From JBCBSP01 sp039819095 (GTDB lineage: Bacteria; Pseudomonadota; Alphaproteobacteria; Caulobacterales; Maricaulaceae), in the NCBI GenBank assembly GCA_039819095.1, contig JBCBSP010000010.1:25629-89628 (forward strand): a DNA stretch of 64,000 nt, read 5' to 3'. Positions 43,823 through 52,434 of this stretch are shown here, piece after piece. The number at the start of each line of letters is the position of its first letter. Position 1 is the stretch's first letter. Position numbers and translations under genes: made by a program. Below the pieces are notes generated by a model. It ran no database searches and was not told the DNA's origin. It worked only from the letters and a program-made list of their open reading frames with translations.

Positions 43823-45220
43823 ATGAAAACGATCACCAAAGTTCTCGCGGCCGTCTCGCTCGGCGTGACCGCGTTCACCGCGCCCTCGATGGCGCAATCC
43901 AATCAGGAGCCGGTCAGTTCGATTTCCCAGCTTCTGGACCGGGTTCGTGCGGACTCCCGAGACGCTGCGGCTGAAAACCGCCGTCGTCTGCAAGAGTTTC
44001 GCGCCGAGCAAGGCCGTCAGGCCGCGCTCGTCGCCGAAGCGGAGCGTGAGCTTGCCGCACTTGAAGCTGAAGGCCGACGCAACCAGGCTCAATTCGATGC
44101 CAATCAGGTCGAAATTCAGCGACTTGATGAAGAGGTTCGGGTCGCCCAGGGCGCCTTCGGCGAGCTGTTCGGCGCCGCCCGCCAGACTGCAGGGGAGGTC
44201 GCCTCTGTTCTTGAGGCTTCAGTGATTTCAGCGCAGTATCCGGGTCGCGCGCGCGAGCTTCGCGAACTCTCCGAAACCCGCACCCTGCCTGAGCGCCGCG
44301 AGCTTGATCTTATTTGGAGTCTTCAGCTGGATGAGATGAACGCGCAAGCCGAAGTGGCGACCTTCAATGCGCGCGTTGTCGGTTTGGCCGGCGGCGAAGA
44401 TGTCCCGGTCACGCGCGTCGGCCCGTTCGTGGCTTTCGCCATGGACGGCGGCGCTCAATACGTCACCTGGGCAACGGATGAAGACAATCCTTCATCCGGG
44501 TATCGCCTGACCCTGCTTGAGCGTCAGCCCCCGGCTCGCTTGCTCGATGCGGCCGCCTCTCTGGCGCGCGCCGATGCCGGCGAAATCGTTGCGGGCCCGG
44601 TTGACCCGTCCCGCGGTGCGCTTCTGGGCATCTACAAGGACGTGCCGAACATGCAGGAACGCTTTGATCAGGGCGGCATTGTCGCGCGGATCATTCTGGG
44701 CCTGCTGATCTTCTCGGCCGCCTTCGGTATCTTCCGCCTGGTCATGCTCTTGCTGACCTCTTCGGCGATCACCGCGCAAAAGCGACGTTCGACGGCTTCG
44801 AAGTCCAACCCGCTGGGTCGCATCATGCTGGCCTATGAGGGAGTGAAGGATCGCCCGATCGACACGATTGAGCTGAAGCTTGATGAGGCCATCCTGCGTG
44901 AGACCCCCAAGCTGGAATTCGGCCTGAACTTCCTGAAGCTCGCTGCTGCAGTGGCGCCGCTTCTGGGCCTGCTTGGCACGGTGACCGGCATGATCCGGAC
45001 CTTCACCCAGATCACGCTGTTCGGCACGGGCGACCCCCGCATCATGGCGGGCGGCATCTCCGAAGCGCTTGTGACCACGGTTATGGGTCTCATCGCTGCT
45101 ATTCCGCTTCTGTTCATCCACTCCTTCGCGGCGAGCTTCGCGCGGGGTGCGCAACAGACGCTGGAAGAGCAGGCCGCTGGTATCATCGCGCGTCATGCTG
45201 AAGAGCAGAGCGCAAGCTAA
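43823..45220 (+). CDS. Long MotA/TolQ/ExbB proton channel protein (TtpC-like)
   Basis: A 465-residue protein: a signal peptide (to about 25), a periplasmic coiled-coil (about 35-115), then a C-terminal ExbB core with TM segments, LLGLLGTVTGMIRTF and AEALVTTVMGLIAAIPLL-type sequence. This extended architecture is the TtpC of Vibrio TonB2-like systems, which is needed for energy transfer to outer-membrane receptors. The upstream DUF3450 gene and downstream ExbB/ExbD/TonB genes confirm the context. Confidence 0.9.
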   Translation: MKTITKVLAAVSLGVTAFTAPSMAQSNQEPVSSISQLLDRVRADSRDAAAENRRRLQEFRAEQGRQAALVAEAERELAALEAEGRRNQAQFDANQVEIQRLDEEVRVAQGAFGELFGAARQTAGEVASVLEASVISAQYPGRARELRELSETRTLPERRELDLIWSLQLDEMNAQAEVATFNARVVGLAGGEDVPVTRVGPFVAFAMDGGAQYVTWATDEDNPSSGYRLTLLERQPPARLLDAAASLARADAGEIVAGPVDPSRGALLGIYKDVPNMQERFDQGGIVARIILGLLIFSAAFGIFRLVMLLLTSSAITAQKRRSTASKSNPLGRIMLAYEGVKDRPIDTIELKLDEAILRETPKLEFGLNFLKLAAAVAPLLGLLGTVTGMIRTFTQITLFGTGDPRIMAGGISEALVTTVMGLIAAIPLLFIHSFAASFARGAQQTLEEQAAGIIARHAEEQSAS

Positions 45221-45232
45221 GGAGCGGCTTTG

Positions 45233-45754
45233 ATGGATTTCCAGGGCGCACTTGCCGGCCTACAGGAATTCCTAGAGCGCGGAGGCCCGATCCTGACATG
45301 GATCATGGTTCTCACCTTCGTGATGTGGGCGTTCATCCTGGAGCGGTTGGCCTATTTTAACTTCGCTCACAAGGGCATTGCCAAACGGGTGCTTCGGGAG
45401 TGGTCCGCGCGTAGCGATCACCACTCCTGGCACGCCCGGGCGATCCGCGATCAGCTGATTTCCGAGGTCCGCCTGAAGGCGTCTCAGAATGTGGAGTTGA
45501 TCAAGACGCTTGTCGCCGCCGCGCCGCTCTTCGGGCTGCTCGGCACGGTCACGGGGATGGTTGCGGTGTTCGACGTCATGTCGATCTCCGGTTCTTCGGA
45601 CGCGCGCGCCATGTCGGCGGGTGTCGCCCGAGCCACCATTCCGACCATGGCCGGCATGGTGGCCGCGCTCTCAGGGCTTCTTGTGTCTAACCAGATCGAG
45701 CGGATGGCGCGTGACCGCGTCCACGAGCTCGCCGACGAACTCGAAGTGGAGTGA
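45233..45754 (+). CDS. exbB: Biopolymer transport protein ExbB
   Basis: A 173-residue MotA/TolQ/ExbB protein with three TM segments. LLGTVTGMVAVFD is the channel-lining motif, and RATIPTMAGMVAALSGLL is the last TM. It forms the pentameric proton channel with ExbD. AAGGAG lies before the ATG at 45233. Second ExbB-type subunit of the operon. Confidence 0.92.
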   Translation: MDFQGALAGLQEFLERGGPILTWIMVLTFVMWAFILERLAYFNFAHKGIAKRVLREWSARSDHHSWHARAIRDQLISEVRLKASQNVELIKTLVAAAPLFGLLGTVTGMVAVFDVMSISGSSDARAMSAGVARATIPTMAGMVAALSGLLVSNQIERMARDRVHELADELEVE

Positions 45755-45757
45755 TCC

Positions 45758-46165
45758 ATGCGTAGACGCCGCCGGCAAGGGTCGGATCAAGCTGAAATCA
45801 ACATGACCCCGATGCTCGACATCGTGTTCATCCTGTTGATTTTCTTCATTGTCACCGCGACCTTCCTGCAAGAGCAGGGCATTGATATGCGCCCGCCGCC
45901 TCCGTCGAATGAGGAGCCGATTGATCCTGATCCGGTGATCCTGGTTCAGATCGATGCGCGCAATCAGGTCTTCGTCAATCAGGATCCCACGAGTGCGGAT
46001 CGGGTGATCGCGGCTGTGTCGCGGCTCCGTGCCGAAGCGCCGAACTCGGCGGTTCTCATCCAGCCGGATGATGAAGCGCTGCACGGCACGATCGTGCAGA
46101 TCCTCGATGAATTGCGCGCGAGCGAGATTCCGGTCTCAATCCAGCGTGCTGATGACACCGAATAG
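45758..46165 (+). CDS. exbD: Biopolymer transport protein ExbD (first copy)
   Basis: A 135-residue ExbD. A basic start (RRRRRQGSDQ) is followed by INMTPMLDIVFILLIFFIVT, where the Asp is the essential proton-carrying residue, and a periplasmic domain. It pairs with ExbB to convert the proton gradient into TonB motion. Confidence 0.93.
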   Translation: MRRRRRQGSDQAEINMTPMLDIVFILLIFFIVTATFLQEQGIDMRPPPPSNEEPIDPDPVILVQIDARNQVFVNQDPTSADRVIAAVSRLRAEAPNSAVLIQPDDEALHGTIVQILDELRASEIPVSIQRADDTE

Positions 46166-46180
46166 TTAGGAGCACTCGCT

Positions 46181-46585
46181 ATGGCGCGTCGTCAGAGCCG
46201 CGTACAGAAAGAAGAGGAAGAGGTTGAGCTGAACATGACGCCCATGCTGGACGTCGTGTTCATCCTGCTTATCTTTTTCATCGTGACATCGGTTTTCGTT
46301 AAGGAGCCGGGCGTCGAGGTCCTGCGACCGGAGACGTTGACGCAGACTCGCGAGCGTCCGACCATCCTGATCGCGGTGACCTCTGAGAATGAGATTTTTG
46401 TTAATCGCAGGGCTTATGAGGTCAATCAGCTGCGCATCGTCATTGAGCAGTTGCGTGAAGAAAATCCACGCGCTGAAGCGATGATCCAGGGCGATCAGGG
46501 CGCGCCGATCGGCACTGTGCTGGATGTCCAAGAGCTTTTGACGGATATGGAGATTGACGTCACCATATCCACCGAAGACCAGTAA
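46181..46585 (+). CDS. exbD: Biopolymer transport protein ExbD (second copy)
   Basis: A 134-residue ExbD paralogue of the preceding gene with LNMTPMLDVVFILLIFFIVTS, the same Asp in the single TM segment, and a different periplasmic domain. TtpC/ExbB2-type operons commonly carry two ExbD genes, which may form a heterodimer in the ExbB pentamer. Confidence 0.93.
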   Translation: MARRQSRVQKEEEEVELNMTPMLDVVFILLIFFIVTSVFVKEPGVEVLRPETLTQTRERPTILIAVTSENEIFVNRRAYEVNQLRIVIEQLREENPRAEAMIQGDQGAPIGTVLDVQELLTDMEIDVTISTEDQ

Positions 46586-46599
46586 GCGGAGTTTGCAGC

Positions 46600-47217
46600 A
46601 TGGCCAGCTTGATCCGTTTGATCATCGGGGTGCCGATCGCGGCAGTCGTGACCTTTCTTCTCTTTATGCTGATGCAGCGTCTGATCCTTGTGGATGAGGT
46701 TGTCATTGAGGAGGCGGGAGACGAGATTCGGATTTCAATCTCCGAAGAAGTTGAGGAAGTCAGCGTTCGCGAACGTGACCTGACGCCTGATGACGTGGAG
46801 CAGGTTGATCCGCCGCCTCCGCCGCCTCAGATCGAACGTCAGGCCGCTGAGCAGCCGACCGAAAGCATGTCTTCTATCGTAGGCGATCTTCCCGCCTTCG
46901 AAACGCCGGACCTGAACAGCGGTAATATCTCCTTTTCGGTTTCTGATCGTGACGCTCAGCCCTTGGTGCGAATTGAACCGCAATATCCGATGCGTGCGGC
47001 TGAGCGCGGCGTACAGGGTACGTGTGATGTATCCTTCGATGTGACACCGGATGGAACTCCGACGAATATCCAGATCATCACTTGTGACAGTTCGTTGTTC
47101 GAACGCGCTTCGATCCGGGCTGTGGAACGCTGGCGCTACAATCCCAAAATTGTAGACGGCACGGCCGTGGCGCGCCGCGGCGTGCGAACCCAGTTCGACT
47201 TCCGCCTGGAAGAATAG
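46600..47217 (+). CDS. tonB: TonB-family energy transducer
   Basis: A 205-residue protein: one N-terminal TM (about 4-26), a short Pro-rich hinge with DPPPPPPQ, and a C-terminal TonB domain with PQYPMRAAERGVQGTCDVSF and AVERWRYNPKIVDG. It spans the periplasm to contact TonB-box receptors. The hinge is shorter than in E. coli TonB, as in TonB2-type proteins. Immediately downstream of the ExbD pair. Confidence 0.92.
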   Translation: MASLIRLIIGVPIAAVVTFLLFMLMQRLILVDEVVIEEAGDEIRISISEEVEEVSVRERDLTPDDVEQVDPPPPPPQIERQAAEQPTESMSSIVGDLPAFETPDLNSGNISFSVSDRDAQPLVRIEPQYPMRAAERGVQGTCDVSFDVTPDGTPTNIQIITCDSSLFERASIRAVERWRYNPKIVDGTAVARRGVRTQFDFRLEE

Positions 47218-47264
47218 GGCGCTTGCGCAATTCTAACCGATCTACGCCCGTTGAGGAGTAAAGC

Positions 47265-48740
47265 ATGTCCCGCGCAGTAGTCTTTGACGTTTCGAAGCTT
47301 GGGCCGGTGCTCGGCGCGTTCGCCTGCGCCGCAGCCATTGCTTTCGCCGCCGCCGCCCCAGCTGATGCGCAGCGCAATCGGGGCGATCAAGAGCAGGAAG
47401 ACACGGTTAACCGGACCCTCTCGGCTGATGTCGGTGAAGCCGTCCAGAGGGCGCTTGAATTGCAGGACGCCGATCAGTTCGCGGAATCCCTTGAAGTTCT
47501 GCGCCCGCTCTTCAGCCAGGAAATTACCCCGTATGAGCGCCAGATCGCTCACCAGTTGAGCGCGCAAGCCAACTTCAACCTTGATCGTCTGGATGCCGCC
47601 ATTCGTGACTTCCTGGGCGCACTGGGAACCGGCACGATGGTCCCGGATGAAGCCCAGACCATGCGGGTGAATGTCGGTCAGCTCTACATGGCGACCGATA
47701 ATATCCCGGCGGGGATCCAACAATTCGAGATCGCAATCCGTGAAGGCGCGGAGTTGACGCCGCGTCTGGCGAAGATGTTGTCTCAAGCCTATGCGCAGGC
47801 GGAACGGTATCGGGACGGCTTGCGCTATGCCGAGCAATTCTACAGGGCGACGCCGAATAGCGAGAAAAGCTCCGGCGATTTCTCCCTGATGCAGCACTAC
47901 TACAACATGCTGAACCGCCCGGCCGATGAGCTGCGCGTCGTCCGCGAGATGCTCGTGCGCTTCCCGGGCGAACGCCGCTCCTGGCAGAATTTCGTCAGCC
48001 TGGTTGCGCGTACGGGCCAGGAAGAAGAGGCCTTCGAAGCCAATAAGCTGATGTATCTGAATGGCTTGTTTGCCGAGAGCGCCGAGCTGGAGCGTCTGGC
48101 GCAATACTACAGCTATTTCGAAAACCCCTATCGCGGCGCCTCGATCCTTGAGCGCGAGATTAATGCCGGACGCGTCGATCGGAATGTCGATAATATCGAG
48201 CTACTCGCCAATATGTGGCGTCAGGCCGCCGAGTTTGATCGGGCGCTGCCGGTGCTGGAGCAGCTCTACAACCTCACGAGCCGCGGTAATGACGCACTGA
48301 AACTGGCCGAAGCCCATTATGAGGTGAACCGTTTCTCGGAAGCCGAACAATGGTTCGAGACCGCGCTCGATCGCGGCGGCCTGGATGCGCCGGGCGCGGC
48401 CTGGACACTCTTGGGCGATGTGCGCCTCAAGCTCGACAACCGGTCAGGGGCGCTGCAGGCGTTTGAACAGGGGACGCGTTTCCCGGACAGCCGCCGTACG
48501 GCTCGCAACTGGGTGGATTGGGTGAATACCCAGATCCGCCTTGAACGAGACCGTGCCCGCCAACGTGAACAGGTTCTGGTTGATGAGTGCCGGCTCACGC
48601 TGGAGGCGGAGCGCCGTCTGCTGGTGCTGACCGGTGAGGTGGATGAGGAAGGCAATGTACGCTTCACCTCGATCCCGGACAGGTGCCAGCCTTATTTCGA
48701 CATTTACGGCGAGCAGATCCGTGAGGCGGGCCAAGGCTAG
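47265..48740 (+). CDS. Periplasmic TPR protein of the TonB operon
   Basis: A 491-residue protein with an N-terminal signal (about residues 15-34, ending PADAQ) and multiple TPR-type helix pairs through most of its length (for example EFDRALPVLEQLYNLTSRGN and FSEAEQWFETALDRGG). TPR proteins end the TtpC-TonB2 operons of Vibrio and Shewanella, where they are believed to help assemble or load the complex. A terminator follows. The frame has no further recognised domain. Confidence 0.85.
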   Translation: MSRAVVFDVSKLGPVLGAFACAAAIAFAAAAPADAQRNRGDQEQEDTVNRTLSADVGEAVQRALELQDADQFAESLEVLRPLFSQEITPYERQIAHQLSAQANFNLDRLDAAIRDFLGALGTGTMVPDEAQTMRVNVGQLYMATDNIPAGIQQFEIAIREGAELTPRLAKMLSQAYAQAERYRDGLRYAEQFYRATPNSEKSSGDFSLMQHYYNMLNRPADELRVVREMLVRFPGERRSWQNFVSLVARTGQEEEAFEANKLMYLNGLFAESAELERLAQYYSYFENPYRGASILEREINAGRVDRNVDNIELLANMWRQAAEFDRALPVLEQLYNLTSRGNDALKLAEAHYEVNRFSEAEQWFETALDRGGLDAPGAAWTLLGDVRLKLDNRSGALQAFEQGTRFPDSRRTARNWVDWVNTQIRLERDRARQREQVLVDECRLTLEAERRLLVLTGEVDEEGNVRFTSIPDRCQPYFDIYGEQIREAGQG

Positions 48741-48771
48741 ACGCCTTCCTTCCAGCTAAATCGAAAAGGGA

Positions 48772-48807
48772 AGTCCCGACGTTCATTCGTTGGGGCTTTT
48801 CTTTTTG
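48772..48807 (+). terminator. Rho-independent terminator after the TPR gene
   Basis: AGTCCCGACG (48772-48781) pairs with CGTTGGGGCT (48788-48797) through ten pairs including two G-U, loop TTCATT, tail TTTCTTTTTG. It separates the main operon from the second TonB-like gene. Confidence 0.85.
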
Positions 48808-48918
48808 ATCAATGGTTCGCGGCGCCATCTCGCCTTAATTTCAACGCACAGTTTTCAGGCTGCGTCGGCTGTAGGCGAAGGGGCTGCGGTGCCCGGCACG
48901 CTTCGGAAGGAGACTGTC

Positions 48919-49560
48919 ATGGCTGCTGCAATGCTTCCTCGACGCTTCGATCTGACTTATCAGGTCTTGCTGCGCCTCCTGGCCGCGATACCCCTGGCCG
49001 TGGTGGCGACACTGGCGCTCTTCGCCTTGATGCGCATGCTTGTCGCGGTGAATGATCCGCCCGCTGAGCCCGTGGTGGAACGCGAGCCCTTCACCATCGC
49101 CGACTATGTAGAGCCCTACACGGTTCCGGACCGGGAGATGCCGGAATTCGAGGCCAACGTTCCGCCGCCCGGTCTTCCCCGCCGCATGATTGAACGCACC
49201 GATGCGGTCAGCGAAGCTGGGCTCGGTGTCGAGGTCTCTGTGACGGTTGACCCACCGGTGATTGATGCACTGGAGATCGCTGGCCCGATCGCGCCGGGTC
49301 TGACCATCCGCCGGGAGCCGAGTTATCCCGCAGCTGAGTTGAGGCGCGGTGTGGAGGGGTCGTGCACGATCCGGTACGACATCCTCGCCAATGGTCGAAC
49401 GGCGAATATCACGGCGCTGGCCTGCGACAGCGAGGGGTTCGCACGCGCATCCCTCGCTGCAGTCGGCGAATGGCGACATGCCGTGACGCCCAGCCTTCCG
49501 GCTGGCGCGGTTGCTGTGCGGGGGCAAACCACACAGCTGGTGTTCGCGCTGGAAGATTAG
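48919..49560 (+). CDS. Second TonB-like protein
   Basis: A 213-residue paralogue of the upstream TonB: N-terminal TM (about 17-39), a Pro-rich region with VPPPGLP, then a TonB C-terminal domain (EPSYPAAELRRGVEGSCTI, LAAVGEWRHAVTPS). GGAAGGAG precedes the ATG. It lies behind a terminator and so is probably transcribed separately, possibly providing another receptor-contacting arm for the same motor. A terminator-like hairpin follows. Confidence 0.85.
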   Translation: MAAAMLPRRFDLTYQVLLRLLAAIPLAVVATLALFALMRMLVAVNDPPAEPVVEREPFTIADYVEPYTVPDREMPEFEANVPPPGLPRRMIERTDAVSEAGLGVEVSVTVDPPVIDALEIAGPIAPGLTIRREPSYPAAELRRGVEGSCTIRYDILANGRTANITALACDSEGFARASLAAVGEWRHAVTPSLPAGAVAVRGQTTQLVFALED

Positions 49561-49569
49561 CTGTAACTG

Positions 49570-49599
49570 TGAGGGCGGGTCGCTATCGGCCCGCCCTCA
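49570..49599. terminator. Hairpin between convergent genes (possible bidirectional terminator)
   Basis: TGAGGGCGGG (49570-49579) and CCCGCCCTCA (49590-49599) form a perfect 10-bp stem with a 10-nt loop between the TonB-like gene and the S9 peptidase gene. No strong T-tract flanks it on either strand, so termination efficiency is uncertain. Confidence 0.55.
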
Positions 49600-49610
49600 T
49601 CGGTTATCGC

Positions 49611-51911
49611 CTATTCTTCGTCGAGGCTGGCTTCGCTATCGGCGAGACCCACGGTCATCAGGGCGAAAGCGTAGTCTTGGGCCTGCTCGCGTAGCGAGTC
49701 AAAGCGTCCGGATGCGCCGCCATGACCGGCATCCATATTGGTGCGCATCAGGGTGAGCCCGTCATCGCTGCGCCGGTCACGCAGGCGCGCGACCCATTTG
49801 GCGGGCTCCCAGTAGGTCACGCGCGGGTCGGTCAACCCGGCTGTGGCGAGAACGTGCGGGTAGTCCAGGGCGCCGACCTGATCATAGGGGCTGTAGGCCA
49901 GGATTTGATCGTAAGCCGCCTCGTCTTCCAGCGGATTGCCCCATTCGGGCCATTCCGGCGGGGTGAGCGGCAGGCTGGGATCGCTCATCGTGTTCAACAC
50001 GTCCACAAAGGGCACAGCGCCGATCGCGCCGGCGAACAATTCCGGCGCCTGGTTGATCGCAGCGCCGACCAGAAGGCCTCCGGCGGAGCCGCCATGTGCG
50101 ACGAGCTGGCCTTCACTCGTATAGCCTTCAGCGGCAAGCGTGCGCCCGACATCGACGAAGTCGTTGAACGTGTTGATCTTGTGCTCAAGCTTGCCGTCGA
50201 GATACCAGCCATAGCCTTTCGCCATGCCGCCGCGGATGTGCGCGATGGCGTAGACCATGCCGCGATCGACCAGCGACAGCCGGGAGGTGGAGAAGCTCGC
50301 AGGGATGGTGATGCCGTAGGAGCCATACCCGTACAGCAATAATGGCGCGTCCCCATCAATCGGCGTGTCACGATGGTAGAGGAGGGTGACCGGGATCGAC
50401 TCGCCGTCACGTGCGGGCGCTTCGATGCGGCGGACAATGTAGTCGGCGGCATCGTGCCCGGAAGGCACTTCACGTGTTTTCAGAAGCGTGCGTTCGCGCG
50501 AAGCCATGTCGTAGTCGAACGTCTGGTCCGGTGTCGATGGGCTTTCATAGGAGAAGCGCATTGTGTCGGTGGCGAACTCGTAACCGGGATTGATGCCGAG
50601 TGCGTAGGCTTCCTCATCGAAGGAGACGGCGTGCTCTTCCCCCGATTGCAGATTACGTACGATGATGCGCGGCAGGGCGTTGGCCCGCTCTGAGCGCACC
50701 AGCCAATTCTCGAAACCAAGCATGCCGTTGACCAGCACGCCGGGACGGTGTTCCACCACGTCCACCCAGTTCTCACGCTGCGGCGCGGCGGGGTCGGCGG
50801 CCATGATCTTGAAGTCGACCGCACCGTCCTGGTTGGTCTGCACGTAAAGCCGCTCGCCGGCCTCGGTGAAGGAATACTCGATCCCGCTTTCGCGTTCGGA
50901 GATCAGGATCGCATCGGCCGCCGGGTCATTGGCGTCGAACAGGCGCAGCTCCGTGGTGGTGTGGTCGTTGGCCGAAAGTTCGATGAAGCTGTCGCCGTCG
51001 GTCTTACCCAGCCCGAGGAAGAAGCCCGGATCGCTTTCCTCGTAGATCAGCTCCGCGTCAGCGGTATCGAAGGCCTGACGATAGACCCGGCGAGGGCGGT
51101 TGTTCTCGTCACGCCACACCCAGTAGATCGTGCGAGAATCATTGGCCCATATCAGGGAGCCGTAGCCTTCCTCGGTCAGTGTTGCGACGATTTCGCCGCT
51201 CTCCAGATCGCGCACGCGGATCTCGTAGAATTCAGAGCCCTTGGTATCCACCGCGAAGGCGAGATAGCGCTGGTCAGGAGAATGGCTGACGGCGCCGAGG
51301 TCGAAATAGTCCAAGCCTTCGCCTTCTGCGTCGCCGTCCAGGATGATCTGTTCGTCATCGCTTCGTGAGCCGTCCGGATTGGCGGCGTGGCGGACATAGA
51401 CCGGATACTGACCGCCTTCGCGATAGCGCACCGAATAATACCAGTCGCCATCGCGTTCGGGAACGGAGCTGTCGTCTTCCTTGATCCGGCCGCGCATCTC
51501 GTCAAAGAGACGTTCGCTGAATCCGTCGAGCGGAGCCATAACCTCGTTATAGTAGGTGTTCTCAGCCTCCAGATGGACGCGGATATCCGCGTCCAGAACG
51601 CTGGGATCGCGCATCACTTCCTGCCAGTTTTCATCCTTCAGCCAGGCGAACTCGTCGGTGCGCGTGCGTCCCAGTTGTTCGATCTCCACCGGGCGCTGTT
51701 CCGCCGTAGGCGCCGTCAGGGCCCGTGCGCGCGCCAGAAGATCGACAGAAGCGGCCGCGGTTTCAGTAGAGGCCTCGGACGAGGCGGCGTCAGCGGTCAT
51801 GGAGTCTCCAGCATTGTTCGTGTCTTCAGCCGGCTGCGCACACGCCGCAAGAAGGGCGAAGGCTGCGGAACTGATCAGCCAGGCATTGGCGCGGTGTTTC
51901 ATAGAGGTCAT
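49611..51911 (-). CDS. S9 family prolyl oligopeptidase (protease II-like), exported
   Basis: A 766-residue serine peptidase. The N-terminus (LISSAAFALLAACAQPAED) is a lipoprotein-type signal. A beta-propeller domain is followed by an alpha/beta hydrolase domain with the nucleophile in VAHGGSAGGLLVGA and the catalytic His in NMDAGHGGASGRF. Oligopeptidase B-like, it cleaves short peptides after basic or proline residues; specificity is unresolved. The start at 51911 has GGAG upstream; 51902 is an alternative ATG. Confidence 0.92.
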   Translation of the reverse strand: MTSMKHRANAWLISSAAFALLAACAQPAEDTNNAGDSMTADAASSEASTETAAASVDLLARARALTAPTAEQRPVEIEQLGRTRTDEFAWLKDENWQEVMRDPSVLDADIRVHLEAENTYYNEVMAPLDGFSERLFDEMRGRIKEDDSSVPERDGDWYYSVRYREGGQYPVYVRHAANPDGSRSDDEQIILDGDAEGEGLDYFDLGAVSHSPDQRYLAFAVDTKGSEFYEIRVRDLESGEIVATLTEEGYGSLIWANDSRTIYWVWRDENNRPRRVYRQAFDTADAELIYEESDPGFFLGLGKTDGDSFIELSANDHTTTELRLFDANDPAADAILISERESGIEYSFTEAGERLYVQTNQDGAVDFKIMAADPAAPQRENWVDVVEHRPGVLVNGMLGFENWLVRSERANALPRIIVRNLQSGEEHAVSFDEEAYALGINPGYEFATDTMRFSYESPSTPDQTFDYDMASRERTLLKTREVPSGHDAADYIVRRIEAPARDGESIPVTLLYHRDTPIDGDAPLLLYGYGSYGITIPASFSTSRLSLVDRGMVYAIAHIRGGMAKGYGWYLDGKLEHKINTFNDFVDVGRTLAAEGYTSEGQLVAHGGSAGGLLVGAAINQAPELFAGAIGAVPFVDVLNTMSDPSLPLTPPEWPEWGNPLEDEAAYDQILAYSPYDQVGALDYPHVLATAGLTDPRVTYWEPAKWVARLRDRRSDDGLTLMRTNMDAGHGGASGRFDSLREQAQDYAFALMTVGLADSEASLDEE

Positions 51912-51974
51912 CGGGGAATGCTCCGTTTGGGCCGGTGCGAACCGGCGCTGTCGGCAGTTTCGTTGGGTCAGAGT

Positions 51975-52382
51975 CTAGTCTTGGTCTTCGGCGGGTATGA
52001 AGTCCAGCACTGCGCCATTGGCGCACCAGCGTTGTCCCGTAGGCTGCGGGCCGTCGTTGAAGACATGGCCAACATGCGCACCGCAATTGGCGCAGTGAAA
52101 TTCGGTGCGCGGTAGGATCAGCTTGAAATCGCGTTTGGTTTCAAGTGCATCTTCGGCGTAGGGGGCGAAGAAGCTCGGCCAGCCTGTTCCGCTTTCGTAC
52201 TTGGCGTCCGCTGCGAAAAGCGGATCGGAGCAGACCATGCAGTGAAATACGCCGTCTCGCTTCTCGGCGTTCAGCGGGCTGCTCCCCGAGCGTTCGGTGC
52301 CTTCCTTGAATGCAATGCGGTCCTGCTCCGGTGAAAGCTTGGCGCGCAGCGTGGCGATGGTTTTTGCGTCCAGTCTGGGCAT
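51975..52382 (-). CDS. msrB: Peptide-methionine (R)-S-oxide reductase
   Basis: A 135-residue MsrB. Zinc cysteines are in FHCMVCSDPLF and HCANCGAHVGHVF; the substrate-binding region is YESGTGWPSFFAP; the catalytic cysteine is in QRWCANGAVLDF. It repairs oxidised methionine in proteins. The start at 52382 gives the standard length; the open frame extends further but lacks family features there. Confidence 0.94.
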   Translation of the reverse strand: MPRLDAKTIATLRAKLSPEQDRIAFKEGTERSGSSPLNAEKRDGVFHCMVCSDPLFAADAKYESGTGWPSFFAPYAEDALETKRDFKLILPRTEFHCANCGAHVGHVFNDGPQPTGQRWCANGAVLDFIPAEDQD

Positions 52383-52434
52383 GGCATGTCCTAACCGATG
52401 GTCCTGGCACTCATTGCGCAGAGTATAGCCCAGC

